Position numbers and translations under genes: made by a program. DNA of 64,000 nucleotides from Dasypus novemcinctus. Lineage: Eukaryota; Chordata; Mammalia; Cingulata; Dasypodidae. Positions 10,931 through 22,477 of this stretch are shown here, in pieces. Position 1 is the stretch's first letter; every line of letters begins with the position of its first letter. The notes below the pieces were generated by a model. It did no database searches. It was not told the DNA's origin and was given only the letters and a program-made list of their open reading frames with translations. The stretch covers positions 112,060,228-112,124,227 of the forward strand of contig NC_080680.1 of the NCBI RefSeq assembly GCF_030445035.2, in the 5' to 3' direction.

Positions 10931-12472
10931 CTTGAAGTAATTTGAAGGCAGATCCAAATTATATTAGCATTTTACCTGCGTTTCTTATTTAGTTATACAT
11001 ACAGTGTTTTGTTTGTTTGCAGAGGGAGGTCATTCTCAATTCAATCACATATCCCTAAAAGTTAAAAGCTCTATAAGCTTTCTTTGGAAAGTTGGTTAGG
11101 AACTTTTTTTAAAAAATCAGTCCAAAAGCATTTGTTAGGGGAACTTAGAGCAGCATCTACCTTGTAACAGACAGGTCCCTTGAGTATGTCTGCACCTATG
11201 GCAACAGCTCTGCAGATTATATTTGTTTGGGGAGTAGAAGTGGCTAAATGTCAGGGGCTTACATGCAAGCTTTGGAAAATATCTTGGTATATGCTCTTTA
11301 CTCAAAACAAGATGCACTTAAGGTAGGCATCACTGAAGATGTAGCAGTGGAGTTCCACAGGCTTCCAGGGTGTTATGGGAAAGTACTCCTTCAGAGTGTG
11401 GAAGAGGGCAGGGGTGAGGTCAGTCCTCATTCAGGGAGGGCATGCTGTATATCACAGTAATCATCTTCTTGTGACGTGCTTATTCATTAATAAGCCAACC
11501 CAAACAACTTACTGATTGTCAGATCTCCGCCTCTAGATTCTTAGGTTCATTAGGTGTTCTATCCTCAGACTCATCTCCTGAAGGAGTTTCTTCAGGAGCC
11601 TTCTGACCTGCGCCATGCTGTGCCCAGTGCACAGCTGGTCCGATGGCCTCTCACTGCATCTCTCCTGTGTTGAAGCTTCAGTTTCCTATATCCCGTGTCT
11701 TCTTTTTTCTTGATTTGCAAACTTAACTTTTGATAGATCAGTTTGGTCCCTGAATATTTGTCCCTCAGGAGGATCAAACATACCAATATGTCTTCCTTTG
11801 AAAAATTAGTGACATATTCTAAAATAATTGGCAGTTTTTGCTGCTGTTATCTGCTTTTTCTAGCTTGTGACAGGCATTGTTCTGACTTTTTTTTTCCATT
11901 TTACTGCTACACTATGATGTTCGCATCTTAATGACATTTGAAGGAGCTTTTGGTGATTCAGACTAACCTGAACTTTGGCCTCTGTTGCTCCCATGCCAGA
12001 TGCGTACATTCAGGAGTGACTGTTATCACCCTGTCTCCCTCTCTTCCTGGAGGCTGGCAAGCTTCTTTTGATAGTAATGCCAAGACACACACTTCCAAGA
12101 TGCCAGAAGTGTATCTTTGACTTGAGGCCATTTGGTGGTCATTTAATTTGTACCATTGTCCCATCCAGCTGTGTGTACCTTGCGGGCGGCCTCATCCCTT
12201 CACCCTTTTCCCTGGTGTATTTTGTATGGCTTCCCCACACAAAAAGTATCTCTATGTTCCAGATGGGACTTAAGCCTCTCTCTGTAATATTTAGGAAGGC
12301 TCATTATCTGAGTGTTTATTATCAAAGTTATTGTAGTTACATAGTTACAAGATTAGGTAGGAAAAGGGAAGTTTACACTGCAATTCAGACCTCATGCAGA
12401 TCAACTACAAGTCTTACAAAATGTAGCATTTCATGAACTGGATATTGGAGAAGTGCTTGAATCACAACTGAA
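10931..12472. other. ELP1 last intron, no feature
   Basis: Intronic DNA with no exon or clear repeat recognised. The open frames present are short and without family resemblance. Confidence 0.5.
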
Positions 12473-12489
12473 TTGGACTTGCTACAGTT

Positions 12490-12924
12490 TTTTTTTTTTA
12501 ATTTTTTTTTATTTTTTTATTTTTTTATTTTTTATTGACTTTGTAATAATATTACATTAAAAATATATATGTGAGGTCCCATTCAACCCCATCCCCCCAC
12601 CCCCCCTCTCCCCCCCCCCCAACAACACTCGTTCCCATCATCATGACACATCCATTGGATTTGGTAAGTACATCTTTGGGCACCTCTGCACCTCATATAC
12701 ATTGGTTCACATCATGGCCCATACTCTCCTCTATTCCATCAAGTGGGCCCTGTGAGGATTTACAATGTCCGGTGATTACCTCTGAAGCACCATCCAGGGC
12801 AGCTCCATGTCCCGAAGACGCCTCCACCTCTCATCTCTTCCTGCCTTTCCCCATACCCTTTGTCCATTATGTCCACTTTTCCCAATCCAATGCCACCTCT
12901 TCTATGTGGACATTGGATTGGTTG
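12490..12924 (-). repeat. 5'-truncated young L1 3' end, 17-bp TSD
   Basis: Poly(A)-type tail read as T-rich DNA, then the C-rich L1 3'UTR in antisense (CCATCCCCCCACC). The 17-bp duplication TTGGACTTGCTACAGTT at 12473-12489 and 12925-12941 is perfect, so the insertion is recent. The open frame of 155 codons here is a by-product. Confidence 0.9.
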
Positions 12925-12941
12925 TTGGACTTGCTACAGTT

Positions 12942-13984
12942 AATAACAAGTGCTTCCAGTGAGAATGATTTCTTTATCAAAGGATTGAGAGTTAAGGTCC
13001 AGGGAAAAATTGATAAAGCCCTCAATATTTTTTTTTAATGGCTCTTTTTGTACTGTGAAATTCAAACATGGAAATGTGAAAGAGGTTGTGTCCTGTTGTC
13101 CTACAATTTGTCAAAACAGTTACCTCTCTTCAAAAAAGTCAAAATTTAGTGTTTACTCTTAGTTAATTCTAAGACTCAAATATAGTTGTAGTTATGCCTA
13201 TTTTTTTCAATAAGAATATTTTATTTTTATAACTTGTTTAATTTTTTTTAGTCTCATTGAAACCTTTTCATACTATTTGACATGAAATTATAGACCTTGT
13301 TGATATTGAATTTATTTAAGTGGCCTTTTTCCAGCATCAGTGTTTAAAAACCCAGAACCTCCTGTGATCTTTTCGTCTCTTTGGAGGGAATTGGGAAGGG
13401 GATAATTGTGGGTATGATTATAAATCTAATGAGATTAGTAGAGGAAAATCTGGACTATACAGAAAAGTAGGTCAAAGAGAGTTAAAATCACTTGGAATGC
13501 CACTACCAAGAAATATGAGTTACTATTTGACAATTTCCTTCTAGTCATATAATATAAATATATATATTTATATAATATATGTATGCTTACATGTATTTAA
13601 AATAGAGTGAAGATCATGATGTTTTATTTCCTGCTTTTTGAAAACATTCTATCCTGAGCATTTTTTCATGCTGTTAAATATGCTTTGAAAATAATTTTTA
13701 ATGTCCTTGGCTCCTTGCACAAATGTGCTACTGGAAGTATAATTATCATAAGTAAGGCTGAGAAGGAACATCCTCATATATCCATATTTCCTCATAGCCT
13801 TGTTTCCTCTCTTTGATTCCTAGTTAGATGAGACTCCATGGAACCTTCTAAATGAAAGAGTGTCTGGATTTTCCCCATCCCTCCATTTATTTAATAAAAG
13901 GGGGTGGGGGCATATTTTTATTGATAACTGTAGAATTTTTTTGTCGTAAAGTACATTCTATCCATTAATGTTACTTCCTGAATT
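12942..13984. other. ELP1 last intron, AT-rich
   Basis: AT-rich, with a TATATA-type simple stretch near 13552-13580 and a degraded old repeat at about 13480-13750. No exon. Confidence 0.5.
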
Positions 13985-14335
13985 GTCCTACATGCCACTA
14001 CATTTTTTTTTTAACTTTTTAAAAATTCAAAGTAGGTTTACAGATTTAGTGAAATGCATAGCTGCTAGGAGTTCAATTTGTTTTGACGAATGTTTATGGC
14101 CATGTAGCCACCATCACTATCACACACACACTTACTCCATTTAAGATACAGAACATTCTGAATTTATATTTTCTTCCATGATCCCACATGCCTGAAAATG
14201 ATAAGGCACTCCCTCTTCCCAGGGCAGGGCTTCTAGGCTGTGTTTTCTTCGACTGTGAAGTTGCAAGGGTAGCAGACATACTCATGCTCTCATCATCTTC
14301 ATGTAGCTGCAAATCGTAATTTATTTAGCTTAGAG
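13985..14335 (-). repeat. Old L1 3' fragment, antisense
   Basis: L1 3' region text such as TTTTGACGAATGTTTATGGC and GATACAGAACATTCTGAA is visible in antisense. It ends about 60 bp before the last ELP1 exon. Confidence 0.65.
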
Positions 14336-14395
14336 GTTATCTCCCACCAGTGAGAAGTATCTGTCACAATTACCCTTTCCTCTCTTACTTTTTAG

Positions 14396-14463
14396 ATTCT
14401 GAACTTTTTATACCACCAAAAATCAACAAAAGCTTCCAGTGGAAACTGAACCTACTAGAGTAA
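14396..14463 (+). CDS. ELP1: ELP1 terminal coding exon
   Basis: The acceptor is TACTTTTTAG. The 68 coding nucleotides read DSELFIPPKINKSFQWKLNL and then LE before the TAA at 14461-14463. The end (QWKLNLLE) matches the human C-terminus (QWKLSLLD by recall), so the protein stops at the usual place. The preceding intron is 4.7 kb and holds three SINEs and two L1 fragments. Confidence 0.96.
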
Positions 14464-15540
14464 CTCCAACCCACTTAGGAGAGTTCCTACAGAGAAGACT
14501 GCTCTCCATTTGTTGGTTGTTTTCTCCCAACTGTCACTTCCCTGAGGCTAGAGGTTGAATACTGGGCAGAGTAAGTCACAATTAACCTGAGGCATGCTGA
14601 GAACTGCTGTGTGTACCAGACCTCAACAAACACCAAGAAACTCTGTTTTAATTTTATTTTGTGGATATATATTAGTCATTAGCAAAAATTAACCTTTAAC
14701 CTATAGAGCATTGTTTTGTAAGAATTAGTTTCTTTTATTTAGTGCTGTTTTGAGAGAGTGTTTCTGGTATTTATAGCAACATTCCCAGCTACCGATCTGA
14801 TCTGTACTGTGACCTTGCTTAAGTCACACAGTTGATGTGTGCCTCAGTCCCTCGTGTGTTGAATGGAGATAATGTTTCATGCATCTATCTCAAAACTATG
14901 AGGACAAGTAAAATAGTGTTTTGAAATCAGTGTATGTTCCTGGAGAAGAGAGTTACATATGAACAATATGGCTGTTAGTTCTACCTAACGTGGTTAAATT
15001 TAATTCCTTCAATGGCTTCTTCACCTTGAACTAAAGCACAAGAAAAAGCTAAAGGTATCAGGTTGGCAGCTGTTATTTTGTAATATTTTAGCAGGTCATG
15101 TGCTTCTGGCGAGAACTGGCTTAGCCTCCTATAGTTGCAAAGTCCTTAAGGACTATTTTATGCCTGTGTGTTTTCTGCTAGAGAGTTTGTACTGTAAGAG
15201 CTAGAACAGATTAGAATTTCTGAAATCATATTTGCCCATTTGGTGTGGATGAACAGTGTTCATAAGTACATGGCATGCACAGTTGTAAATTATTCTTAGT
15301 TCTCCAAATATTGCTTCCTCTTAACTGAAATGTTTTATCGGTGTCTAGGCCATTTCATTTGCTTTTCTTTATGGTGATTAACTGACCTCTGTTTTATTTA
15401 GTTTCTCAAAAGAACTTCCTGTTGTTTACTTTGGGAAAAATGGGAATATTTTCTCTTTTTGATGAATCTAGAAAAAGCCCAGTTTATTTTGAAAACAGTT
15501 TTATGACTGATCCTTGGGTAAGGTTAAAAGTTTCTTCCAT
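14464..15540 (+). other. ELP1: Proximal part of the ELP1 3'UTR
   Basis: This is about 1.1 kb of largely unique sequence after the ELP1 stop. I see no AATAAA or ATTAAA in it, so the transcript probably runs on. At about 15541 it passes into the L1/SINE composite. Its length plus the unique stretch after the composite (19213-19705) is about 1.6 kb, close to what I recall for the human ELP1 3'UTR. The 3'UTR assignment is inference. Confidence 0.65.
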
Positions 15541-15682
15541 GAGAAAAATCACATTATCCTCTAAATTGATGTAAGAAAGGCACTTGACACAATACAGCAC
15601 CCTTTCTTGATAAAACCACTCCAAAAGATAGGAATAGAAGGCCTTTCTCAATATAGTAAAGTGTATATATGAAAAACCTACA

Positions 15683-15778
15683 GGGGAGTGGATGTAGCTC
15701 AGTGGTTGAGTGCCTCCTTCCCATGTACAAGGTCCTGGGTTCAGTCCCTGGTACCTCTTTAAAAAAACAAAACAAAAC
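15683..15778 (+). repeat. Short tRNA-derived SINE inside the L1
   Basis: Head GGGGAGTGGATGTAGCTCAG with B box GGTTCAGTCCC and an AAAACAAAACAAAAC tail. ACCTACA flanks it (15676-15682, 15779-15785). The L1 reading resumes after it. Confidence 0.9.
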
Positions 15779-16998
15779 ACCTACAGCTAGCATTGTAATC
15801 AACAGTGAAAGACTGAAAGTTTTCCTGCTGAAATCAGAAACAAGACAAGGATGCCCACTGTCACTACTGTTATTCAATATTGTGCCAGAAGTTCTAGCTA
15901 GTGCAATTAGGCTAGATAAAGAAATAAAAGGTACTCAAATAGGAAATGTAGAAGTCGAACTTTCATTATTTGCTGATGATATGACCCTATATCTAGAAAA
16001 TCCTGAAAAATCCACAACAAAGCTACTAGAGCTAGTAGATGGGATACAAGATTAATTAAGCAAAAATCTACAGCTTTTCTATACACTACTGATGTGCAGG
16101 CTGAGGAGGAAATTGGGGAAATTTTTCCATTTATAGTAGTGACTAAAAGAATCAAATATTTAGGAATAAACTTTTAACCAAGGACATAAAGGACCTGTAT
16201 TCAGAAAACTATAAAACATTGCTGAAAGAAACCAAAGAAGACTTAAATAAATGGAAGGACATTCCATGTTCATGGAAGACTAAATATCGCTAAGATGTCA
16301 GTTCTACCCAAACTTACTTACAGATTCAACCCAATCCTGAAAAATCCCAACAGCTTTTTTTGCAGATATGGAAAAGCCAATTATCAAATTTCTTTGGAAG
16401 GGTAAGGGGCCCCAAATAGCCAAAAATGTCTGAAAAAAGAATAAAGTTGGAGGCCTCTCACCTCCTGACTTTAAAGCATATTACTTAGCTATAGTGGTAA
16501 AAACAGCATGGTACTGGCATAAAGACGGATTGACCAATGGAACCAAACTGAGAACTCAAAAATAAATCCTCACCTCTATAGTCAAGTGATTTTTGACAAG
16601 ACTCTCAAGCCCTCCCAGCTGGGCCAGAGCAATTTGTTTAACAAATGGTGCTGGGAGAACTAGATATCCATATTCAAAAGAAAGAGGACCCCTATCTCAC
16701 ACCTTATACAAAAATTAACTCAAAATGGGTCAAGGACCTCAATATATTAATAAAAGCAAACAACCACAAAACTAGAAGAAAATGTAGGAAAACATCATCA
16801 TCTTGTGGTAGGCATACTTTCTTAAACCTTATACCCAAAATGTAAGCATCAAAAGAAAAAACAGATAAATGGGACCTCCTCAAAATTAAACACTTGTACC
16901 TCAAAAGACTTTGTTAAAAGGGTGAAAAGGGAGCTGATTCAATGGGAGAAAATAATTGGTAATCACATATCCAATAAAGGTTAAATATCCATGATATA

Positions 16999-17186
16999 AG
17001 GAGGCAGCTGTGGCTCAAGCAGTTGAGCTCCTGTTTACTATATGGAGGACCCGGGTTTGATTCCTAGGACCTCCTGGTGAAAAAAAAAAAAAAGAAGCAT
17101 CCCACACCTGTGCAGAGAGACTCAGGTCCCTGCACAGCAAAGCAACGCACCAAAAAGACAATGATGCAACCAGATAAACAAACAAA
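16999..17186 (+). repeat. Short tRNA-derived SINE inside the L1, 16-bp TSD
   Basis: Head AGGAGGCAGCTGTGGCTCAA with GGGTTTGATTCC. The perfect 16-bp duplication AAATATCCATGATATA lies at 16983-16998 and 17187-17202, cut from the L1 text. Confidence 0.93.
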
Positions 17187-17415
17187 AAATATCCATGATA
17201 TACAAAGAGATCAGACAACTCAACAATAAAAAGACAAACTACCCAATTAAAAAAAATGGATAAAAGACTTGAAAAGACAACTTTCCAAAGAAGAAATACA
17301 TGAAAAAATATTCAGCATTACTTGCAACTAGGGAAATGCAAATTAAAACTACAGTGAGATACCATTTCACACCTATAAGACTGTCCACTTTTAAAAAGTT
17401 GTGGGGGCGGGGGGT

Positions 17416-17809
17416 GGGGAAGCAGATGTGGCTCAACTGATAGAGCATCTGCCTATCATATGGAAGGTCCAGGGTTCAATACCCAGGGCCCCCTGGCCCA
17501 TGTGGTGAGCTGGCCCACGTGCAGTGCTGATGTGTGCAAGGAGTACCATGCCACGCAAGGGTGACCCCTTTGTAGGGGTGCCCGACATGCAAGGAGTGCA
17601 CCCTGCAAGGAGAGCCGCCCTGTGCAAAAAAAGCAGAGCTGGCCAGGAGTGGCTCTGCCCACACGGAGAGTTGACTCAACAAAGAGACACAGATTCCTGG
17701 TGCCACCTGATGAAAATGCACGCAGACACAGAAGAACACACAGTGAATGGATAGAGAGAGCAGACAATGGAGGCGAAGGGGAGAGAAATAAATAAATCTT
17801 AAAAAAAGT
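17416..17809 (+). repeat. Armadillo SINE (long type) inside the L1
   Basis: Complete long-type copy: GGGAAGCAGATGTGGCTCAA head, body, and GAGAGAAATAAATAAATCTT tail. A second SINE follows at once. Confidence 0.92.
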
Positions 17810-17811
17810 CA

Positions 17812-18180
17812 GGGGAAGCAGATGTGGCTCAAGCAGTTGGGTGTCCACCTACTATGTGGAGTTGCTGGGTTCAGTTGCTGGTGCCTCGAGACTAAAGAAG
17901 ACCAGCAAGACAGTGAGCTGATGTGATGAGTTGGTGTAGTGAGCTAATACAAGTTGATACAATGAGGAAACACAATGAAAGACACAACAAGCAGGGAGTG
18001 GGTGTGGCTCAAACAATTAGGTACCTGCCTCCCACATGGGAGGTCCGGGTTTCAGTTCCTGGTGCCTCCTAAAAAAGATGAGCAGATACAGAAGAGAGTA
18101 CGCAACAGACACAGACAGCAGACAGTGAGTGCAAACAATGAGGCAGGGGAGGGGGAAAATAAAAATAATCTAAAAAAAAA
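17812..18180 (+). repeat. Dimeric armadillo SINE inside the L1
   Basis: Two tRNA-like heads, at 17813 and about 17994, each with its own GGGTTCAG or GGGTTTCAG B-box-like site, and a single AAAATAATCTAAAAAAAAA tail. It has the same plan as 9237-9593 and 41448-41892. It abuts the preceding SINE tail, a common target. Confidence 0.88.
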
Positions 18181-19212
18181 GAAGTGGGAAAACTAGCTGT
18201 TGGAGAGAATGTGGAGAGATAGGAATGCTTATTCACTGTTGGAGGGAATGTGGAATAGTACAGCCACTGAGGATGTTTGGCAGTTCCTAAGTAAGTTGAA
18301 TACAGATCTGCCCTGTCACCCAGCATTACTGTTGCTAGGTATATACCCAGAAGAACTGAGAGCAGTGACAGGAACAGACACCTGCACACCTATGTTCATG
18401 GTGGCGGTATTCATGATTGCCAAAAGACGGAAACAACCCAGGTGTCCATCAGCTAATGAATGGATAAACAAATTGTGGTGTTTACACACAATGGAATATT
18501 ATGCAGTGGTATGAAGAAATGAAGTCATGAAGCATATGACAACATGGATGAACTTAGATGGACATTGAGTGAAGCAAGCCAGATGCAAAAGGACAAATAC
18601 TGTATGGTTGTGCTAATATGAAACAGATATACTGTGTAAAGTCATGGAGTTAATAATTAGAATATAGATGACCAGAAAATAGAATGAGGGTAAATAATGG
18701 AGAGCTGAAGGTTAATCTGTGCAGAGAACTGGTAAAAAGTTGTTTGTAAATCTTTGGAAATGAATAGAAATGGTGAAAGCACATCATAGTGTTTGTAACT
18801 AGCAGAGTTTTTATATGAGTATAACAGTGGTTGAAAGGGAAAGTCTAAGGTTGTGTATATTACTAGAAGGAAAGCTTAAAAATGTAGCATGGGACTATAA
18901 CTGTGTAACATAGTGAAACCTCATGTAAAATACATATATGGGTGATAAGCATATATGACTGTTTTTACAAAATATAAATATAAGCTAGAGACAGAGACAG
19001 ACACAAGAATAGCTATGTACAGCAGGGGAAGCATAGATTGAGAGGTGATGAGTTTTCTTTTTTCTTTTTTTATTATTAACGAAAACACTTTCAAAATGAT
19101 TGAAGTGATGGATGCAAAACAATGTGATTATACCAAATACCATTGATTATATACTTTAGATGTATTTGCCTTATTAATATGTATCAATAAAATTGATTTG
19201 TTAATAAAAAGG

Positions 19213-19710
19213 TGTTTCGATGTTTTTAATACCAAAACCAGACCTTTATTATTGTATATAAAAAGGAAGTGCTGTTTTTGCTCCTCAGAGGATAGATATA
19301 CCATGAATTGTAATTTGAGAAGACTTGACCCAGTATAGCAAATGTTAGCTGTAGAATCTAGGGATGTTTGATGTATAATTCTTTCAGTTTTTACATTTAA
19401 AATTTTTCAGAATAAAATATTGAAGGAAAAGAAAACTTTGCCTTGCTTTGGGAGAATCTACTTAATGACTCATACCCATAGTGGCTTTACCATAATTAAG
19501 TGCCCAATACTAAAACATGGAAAGTACTTTACAGCCACTCCCTTTCATGGATAAATAGATTAATCTCTGTAATGGACTAAATGACTTTTAGTATGTTGTA
19601 GTGTTCTTATTTTTAAATTACGATTGGTTTACACTGAAATCAAGTTGGATACTAGTACTGTACTAATGAATTGGAAATACAAATAAATGTATCTTGACAA
19701 TTGTGTGAAT
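19213..19710 (+). other. ELP1: Probable distal ELP1 3'UTR
   Basis: Unique sequence resumes after the L1 tail. It contains AATAAA at 19411-19416 and again at 19682-19687. A GT-rich stretch (TTGTGTGAATTTTC) follows the second, which is the usual layout of a cleavage site. I take 19682 as the best candidate for the ancestral ELP1 polyadenylation signal. The two AATAAA copies in the L1 tail (19186, 19203) could be used earlier. Confidence 0.5.
19682..19687 (+). terminator. Candidate ELP1 polyadenylation signal
   Basis: AATAAA is followed about 20 nt later by TTGTGTG. It lies 5.2 kb after the stop codon, or about 1.6 kb once the inserted L1/SINE block is left out. Confidence 0.5.
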
Positions 19711-22372
19711 TTTCATGGACATTCAGTTCCCTTAAAATAAGGTATTGGAGCAGCAAGAAAATCTGTGTGAATGGAAATTACTGTCAATTACTATCTTTCT
19801 TATGTGGCCAAGACTGGATTTTGTTCATTTTGAGAAGAACTGGGTAGGAGCAGACCTGCCAAATTGAAGGCAAAACCAAGCAACAGTTGATGGGAAAGTC
19901 AAATGGAGCATATAGGAAAAGGGGAAACTGTCCTGTGAGTATGAATACTTAATTTGGGTAAAGATTCTGTCAAGTGCTAGAGAGGGGTGTAAAACTCTTC
20001 CCCCAAACTTTGTCTGTCCCTGAGCAAGTTCATACTGTAGTGAGGTAAAATCTCAGTTATTTCCTTGATTCCACTGAGTTACATAGCTTTGTTCAGATGC
20101 TCCAAAACCAAGAAGGAATGTGCAGAGGATTGTTTTCTTCAAAGTATATTTTAAATTTACCTTTTAAAGTAAATTAGCAGGAGCTAATCTTTATCATTTC
20201 TTTAACAGTATAGCTTTGTGTAATTCCTTAGCACTGCTACATATTTTTAAATAAATTTATTTTCATATTAAAAGATTATATAAAATGTTTTTGAGACATT
20301 TGCCATAACTGAAGAGGGAGGGCACTTTAAAAAATACAGTTTTTGGTACTATGAAGTGACTTCAAGTTTCAGAAGCAAAATTAGATTTTTCTTTTCTTCT
20401 CCTCTTGTGCCAGCCCATAAACATTTATGCTCGTGGGCTGGATAAGTCATCCATCCATCTATCCATCCATCACCTGGACAAGCCCTTGGAGTCTGGTTGT
20501 CATGCCTATGTGTCATGTTAATTAGTTACTGGGGTGGGATGGAAATCTTAGAAGCTAGATGACTGTACGTGTCCACGGGGCTATAAACAGGCCAAGGGTG
20601 ACATTTGATAAGGCTCAAGGTCTACTCTTGATCCCCATATCCCTGGAGCTGGGGCATCTCCCTCCGTTATTCAAAGAGGTCCACAGGTTTTATCCACCTG
20701 CTGAAGCTGTCCAAGGGTTAAGAAAGAACCAAACCTCACCTTGCCTGTTGGTGAGTGTTCATGGACTGTTGACAGCAGGGTGGTTTGGGCGGAAGCCAAA
20801 GTGAGCAAGACAGCTTTCTCCCAAGTCAGTGTGCCCAACTCCTGGCTGGTCCCATGGGACTCCAGGGTACAGCTTAGTCATTGCCAAACCTTGACAAGCC
20901 CATACCCTTCAGTGGTTATCTTTGCTTCCCTTCTCCAGCTCACTGGTGCCAGGTCAGGATCCAGGCTTAGCCAGTTTAGCCCTTTCAAGGATGTCCAGGC
21001 AAACCAGGAGGCTGTAAGGGTAGCTCTTTGGTACTTTTCCCTCAACATGGAAGAGATGCCAGCTCTCCCAGGAATGCTGAACATGTACCTTTAGGTGCAT
21101 ATGTGGCTAAGAACCACAATAAGAGACTTGGACTTATATTGCATAACAGGTAAAAATCTACAAGATAAATTCCCTGGAGGCTAGACATTGGTATTCAGGT
21201 ATTTATATCTGGTTTTTGCACAGCTTTGCGTGCAGTTATATGAGCTGAACATTAATATTCAGTTTTAGAGGTAACAGGCTCAGTTCATACATCTAGGTGG
21301 TAGCAAAATAGTTTCAAACCACAGTACAGAGCCCATGTTTTTCCATTATCTTATGCTGTCTCCCAGTTTTGGTCAAATTCTGAACTTGAGAGACATGGCA
21401 AATAATGTCTATTGGGGCTTGTTCTCAAATATCTTTGTCCCAATTATAAACTTGCCTGCAGGATGCTGGTCCTGGAACGCCTTCCTAGCCACTGAGGAGC
21501 CACACATACCTTCAGACTCTTTGGCTGGTTACAGTGACCAGCATGGGGCAGCCTGGCACAACCCACACCATCAGCCCAGAATCAGTGGCCTCCATCCTGA
21601 ACACCCTCCATACCCTGACTGTGTCTCCTACACACTAATCAGGAGAGGCAAATCTGGTGAGAGATGGGTAGCTACTACCATCCTCAGTGCTGATAACCCA
21701 CGCTAAATCTTACCCCAACTTTTAGAGAAAATCTATGCAGCATTCTTTCTCTGAAGAGTTGCCCCCCTAAGGCACATAACCCATTCTTGATCGTGGAAGC
21801 CAGGGGTGCTTGGAATCTTACCCTGCCTATAATATACTGGACTTCAGCAGCCAGTCCTTATGATGGCCCAATAAGAGTTGCCTATGATGGCCCAATAAGA
21901 GTTGGTATTAAGACAAATGGCAATTGGAAGTAATAGTAAGGTTAAGCAGGGTCACACATGGGTGGCCGTTTCCAAGCCTTCAGGGATGCTGATGAAATGT
22001 GAAATGTGCATGCAGCTTTGTGGAAGCTTGAACTATCACAGCAGACTTCTTACTGGTATCTTATTGCAGGGGCATCTTGTTATATGCCCAACGGCATTCT
22101 CTCATCTATGTGCATTACACTCCCCCTTCCAAGATGATTTTAGTTATGAAATAGTTCCCCCATGGAGAATGCACAAAATAAGGGACAGAATAATTTTAGA
22201 GCTCGCTTCTCCCAAGAAAAATATGTGTTTAAGCAGTCAACACATAATGCATACCTTTTTCATTTCCCCGGCTTTTGTCTTGGCAAATAGATCTATTCTG
22301 GCAGATGCTGCGTCTGTGAATTCGTTCTTAAGTCAGGAAATAAAGAAACACACTGTGGAGAACATGAGGATT
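19711..22372. other. Intergenic DNA between ELP1 and ACTL7A
   Basis: No gene. There is a CATC/CATCTATC simple repeat at 20448-20473. From about 20545 to 22300 the text is of moderate GC and looks like diverged retroelement-type or unique DNA that I cannot classify. Open frames up to 123 codons that do not overlap ACTL7A have no recognisable family. Confidence 0.5.
21859..21904. repeat. Tandem duplication, 24-bp period, with CCAAT
   Basis: The 22-nt unit beginning TATGATGGCCCAATAAGAG occurs twice without change at 21859-21880 and 21883-21904. Each copy holds a CCAAT box. Confidence 0.9.
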
Positions 22373-22373
22373 G

Positions 22374-22379
22374 TTTACT
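22374..22379 (-). terminator. Candidate variant poly(A) signal of ACTL7A
   Basis: On the minus strand this reads AGTAAA, about 100 nt after the ACTL7A stop. No canonical AATAAA was seen within about 250 nt, so this weak variant is the best candidate. Confidence 0.25.
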
Positions 22380-22477
22380 ATTACGGGAATGAGAGTGCCA
22401 GGCCACATGGCAGGATGGGCGCCCACCCAGTAAAGCTGATACATCACAACTGCAGCAGCTACACTTCATCACTGAGT

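Larger units (their letters stand above)
2610..14463 (+). other. ELP1: ELP1 gene, last eight coding exons and introns
   Basis: This is the 3' part of the gene for Elongator complex protein 1 (IKAP). Elp1 is the scaffold that dimerises the Elp1-Elp2-Elp3 lobes; Elongator modifies wobble uridines of tRNAs in the cytoplasm. Eight exons with GT-AG junctions and matching phases give about 258 residues, corresponding by recall to the end of the 1332-residue human protein. They start in the helical (TPR-like) repeats ([20 protein letters not shown]). They then pass a Ser/Asp/Glu-rich linker and the basic [16 protein letters not shown] segment, implicated in tRNA binding and nuclear import. They end in the dimerising helical C-terminus ([20 protein letters not shown]). 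If human has 37 exons these are 30-37. The promoter and earlier exons, including the exon 20 region linked to familial dysautonomia, lie outside the window. No frame disruption was seen. Confidence 0.97.
15541..19212 (+). repeat. L1 (ORF2 3' part to 3' end) with nested SINEs
   Basis: The L1 reverse-transcriptase end is readable ([24 protein letters not shown]-box equivalent [12 protein letters not shown]). It passes to the L1 C-terminal and 3'UTR text (AATGGATAAACAAATTGTGG, GAATATTATGCAGTGGTATG). It ends with AATAAA at 19186 and 19203. Frames are broken, so it is inactive. Four SINE insertions sit inside, one of them dimeric. It is in ELP1 sense orientation and seems to split the ELP1 3'UTR. 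Duplications at its ends are not clear. Confidence 0.9.

Noticed and set aside
12571-13038. 155-codon open frame, Pro/Ser-rich
   Set aside because: It lies on the antisense of a 5'-truncated L1 3'UTR with a 17-bp duplication, so it is not a gene.
15669-16055. 128-codon frame with reverse-transcriptase similarity as a host gene
   Set aside because: It is L1 ORF2 with a SINE at its start, part of the broken L1 in the ELP1 3'UTR.
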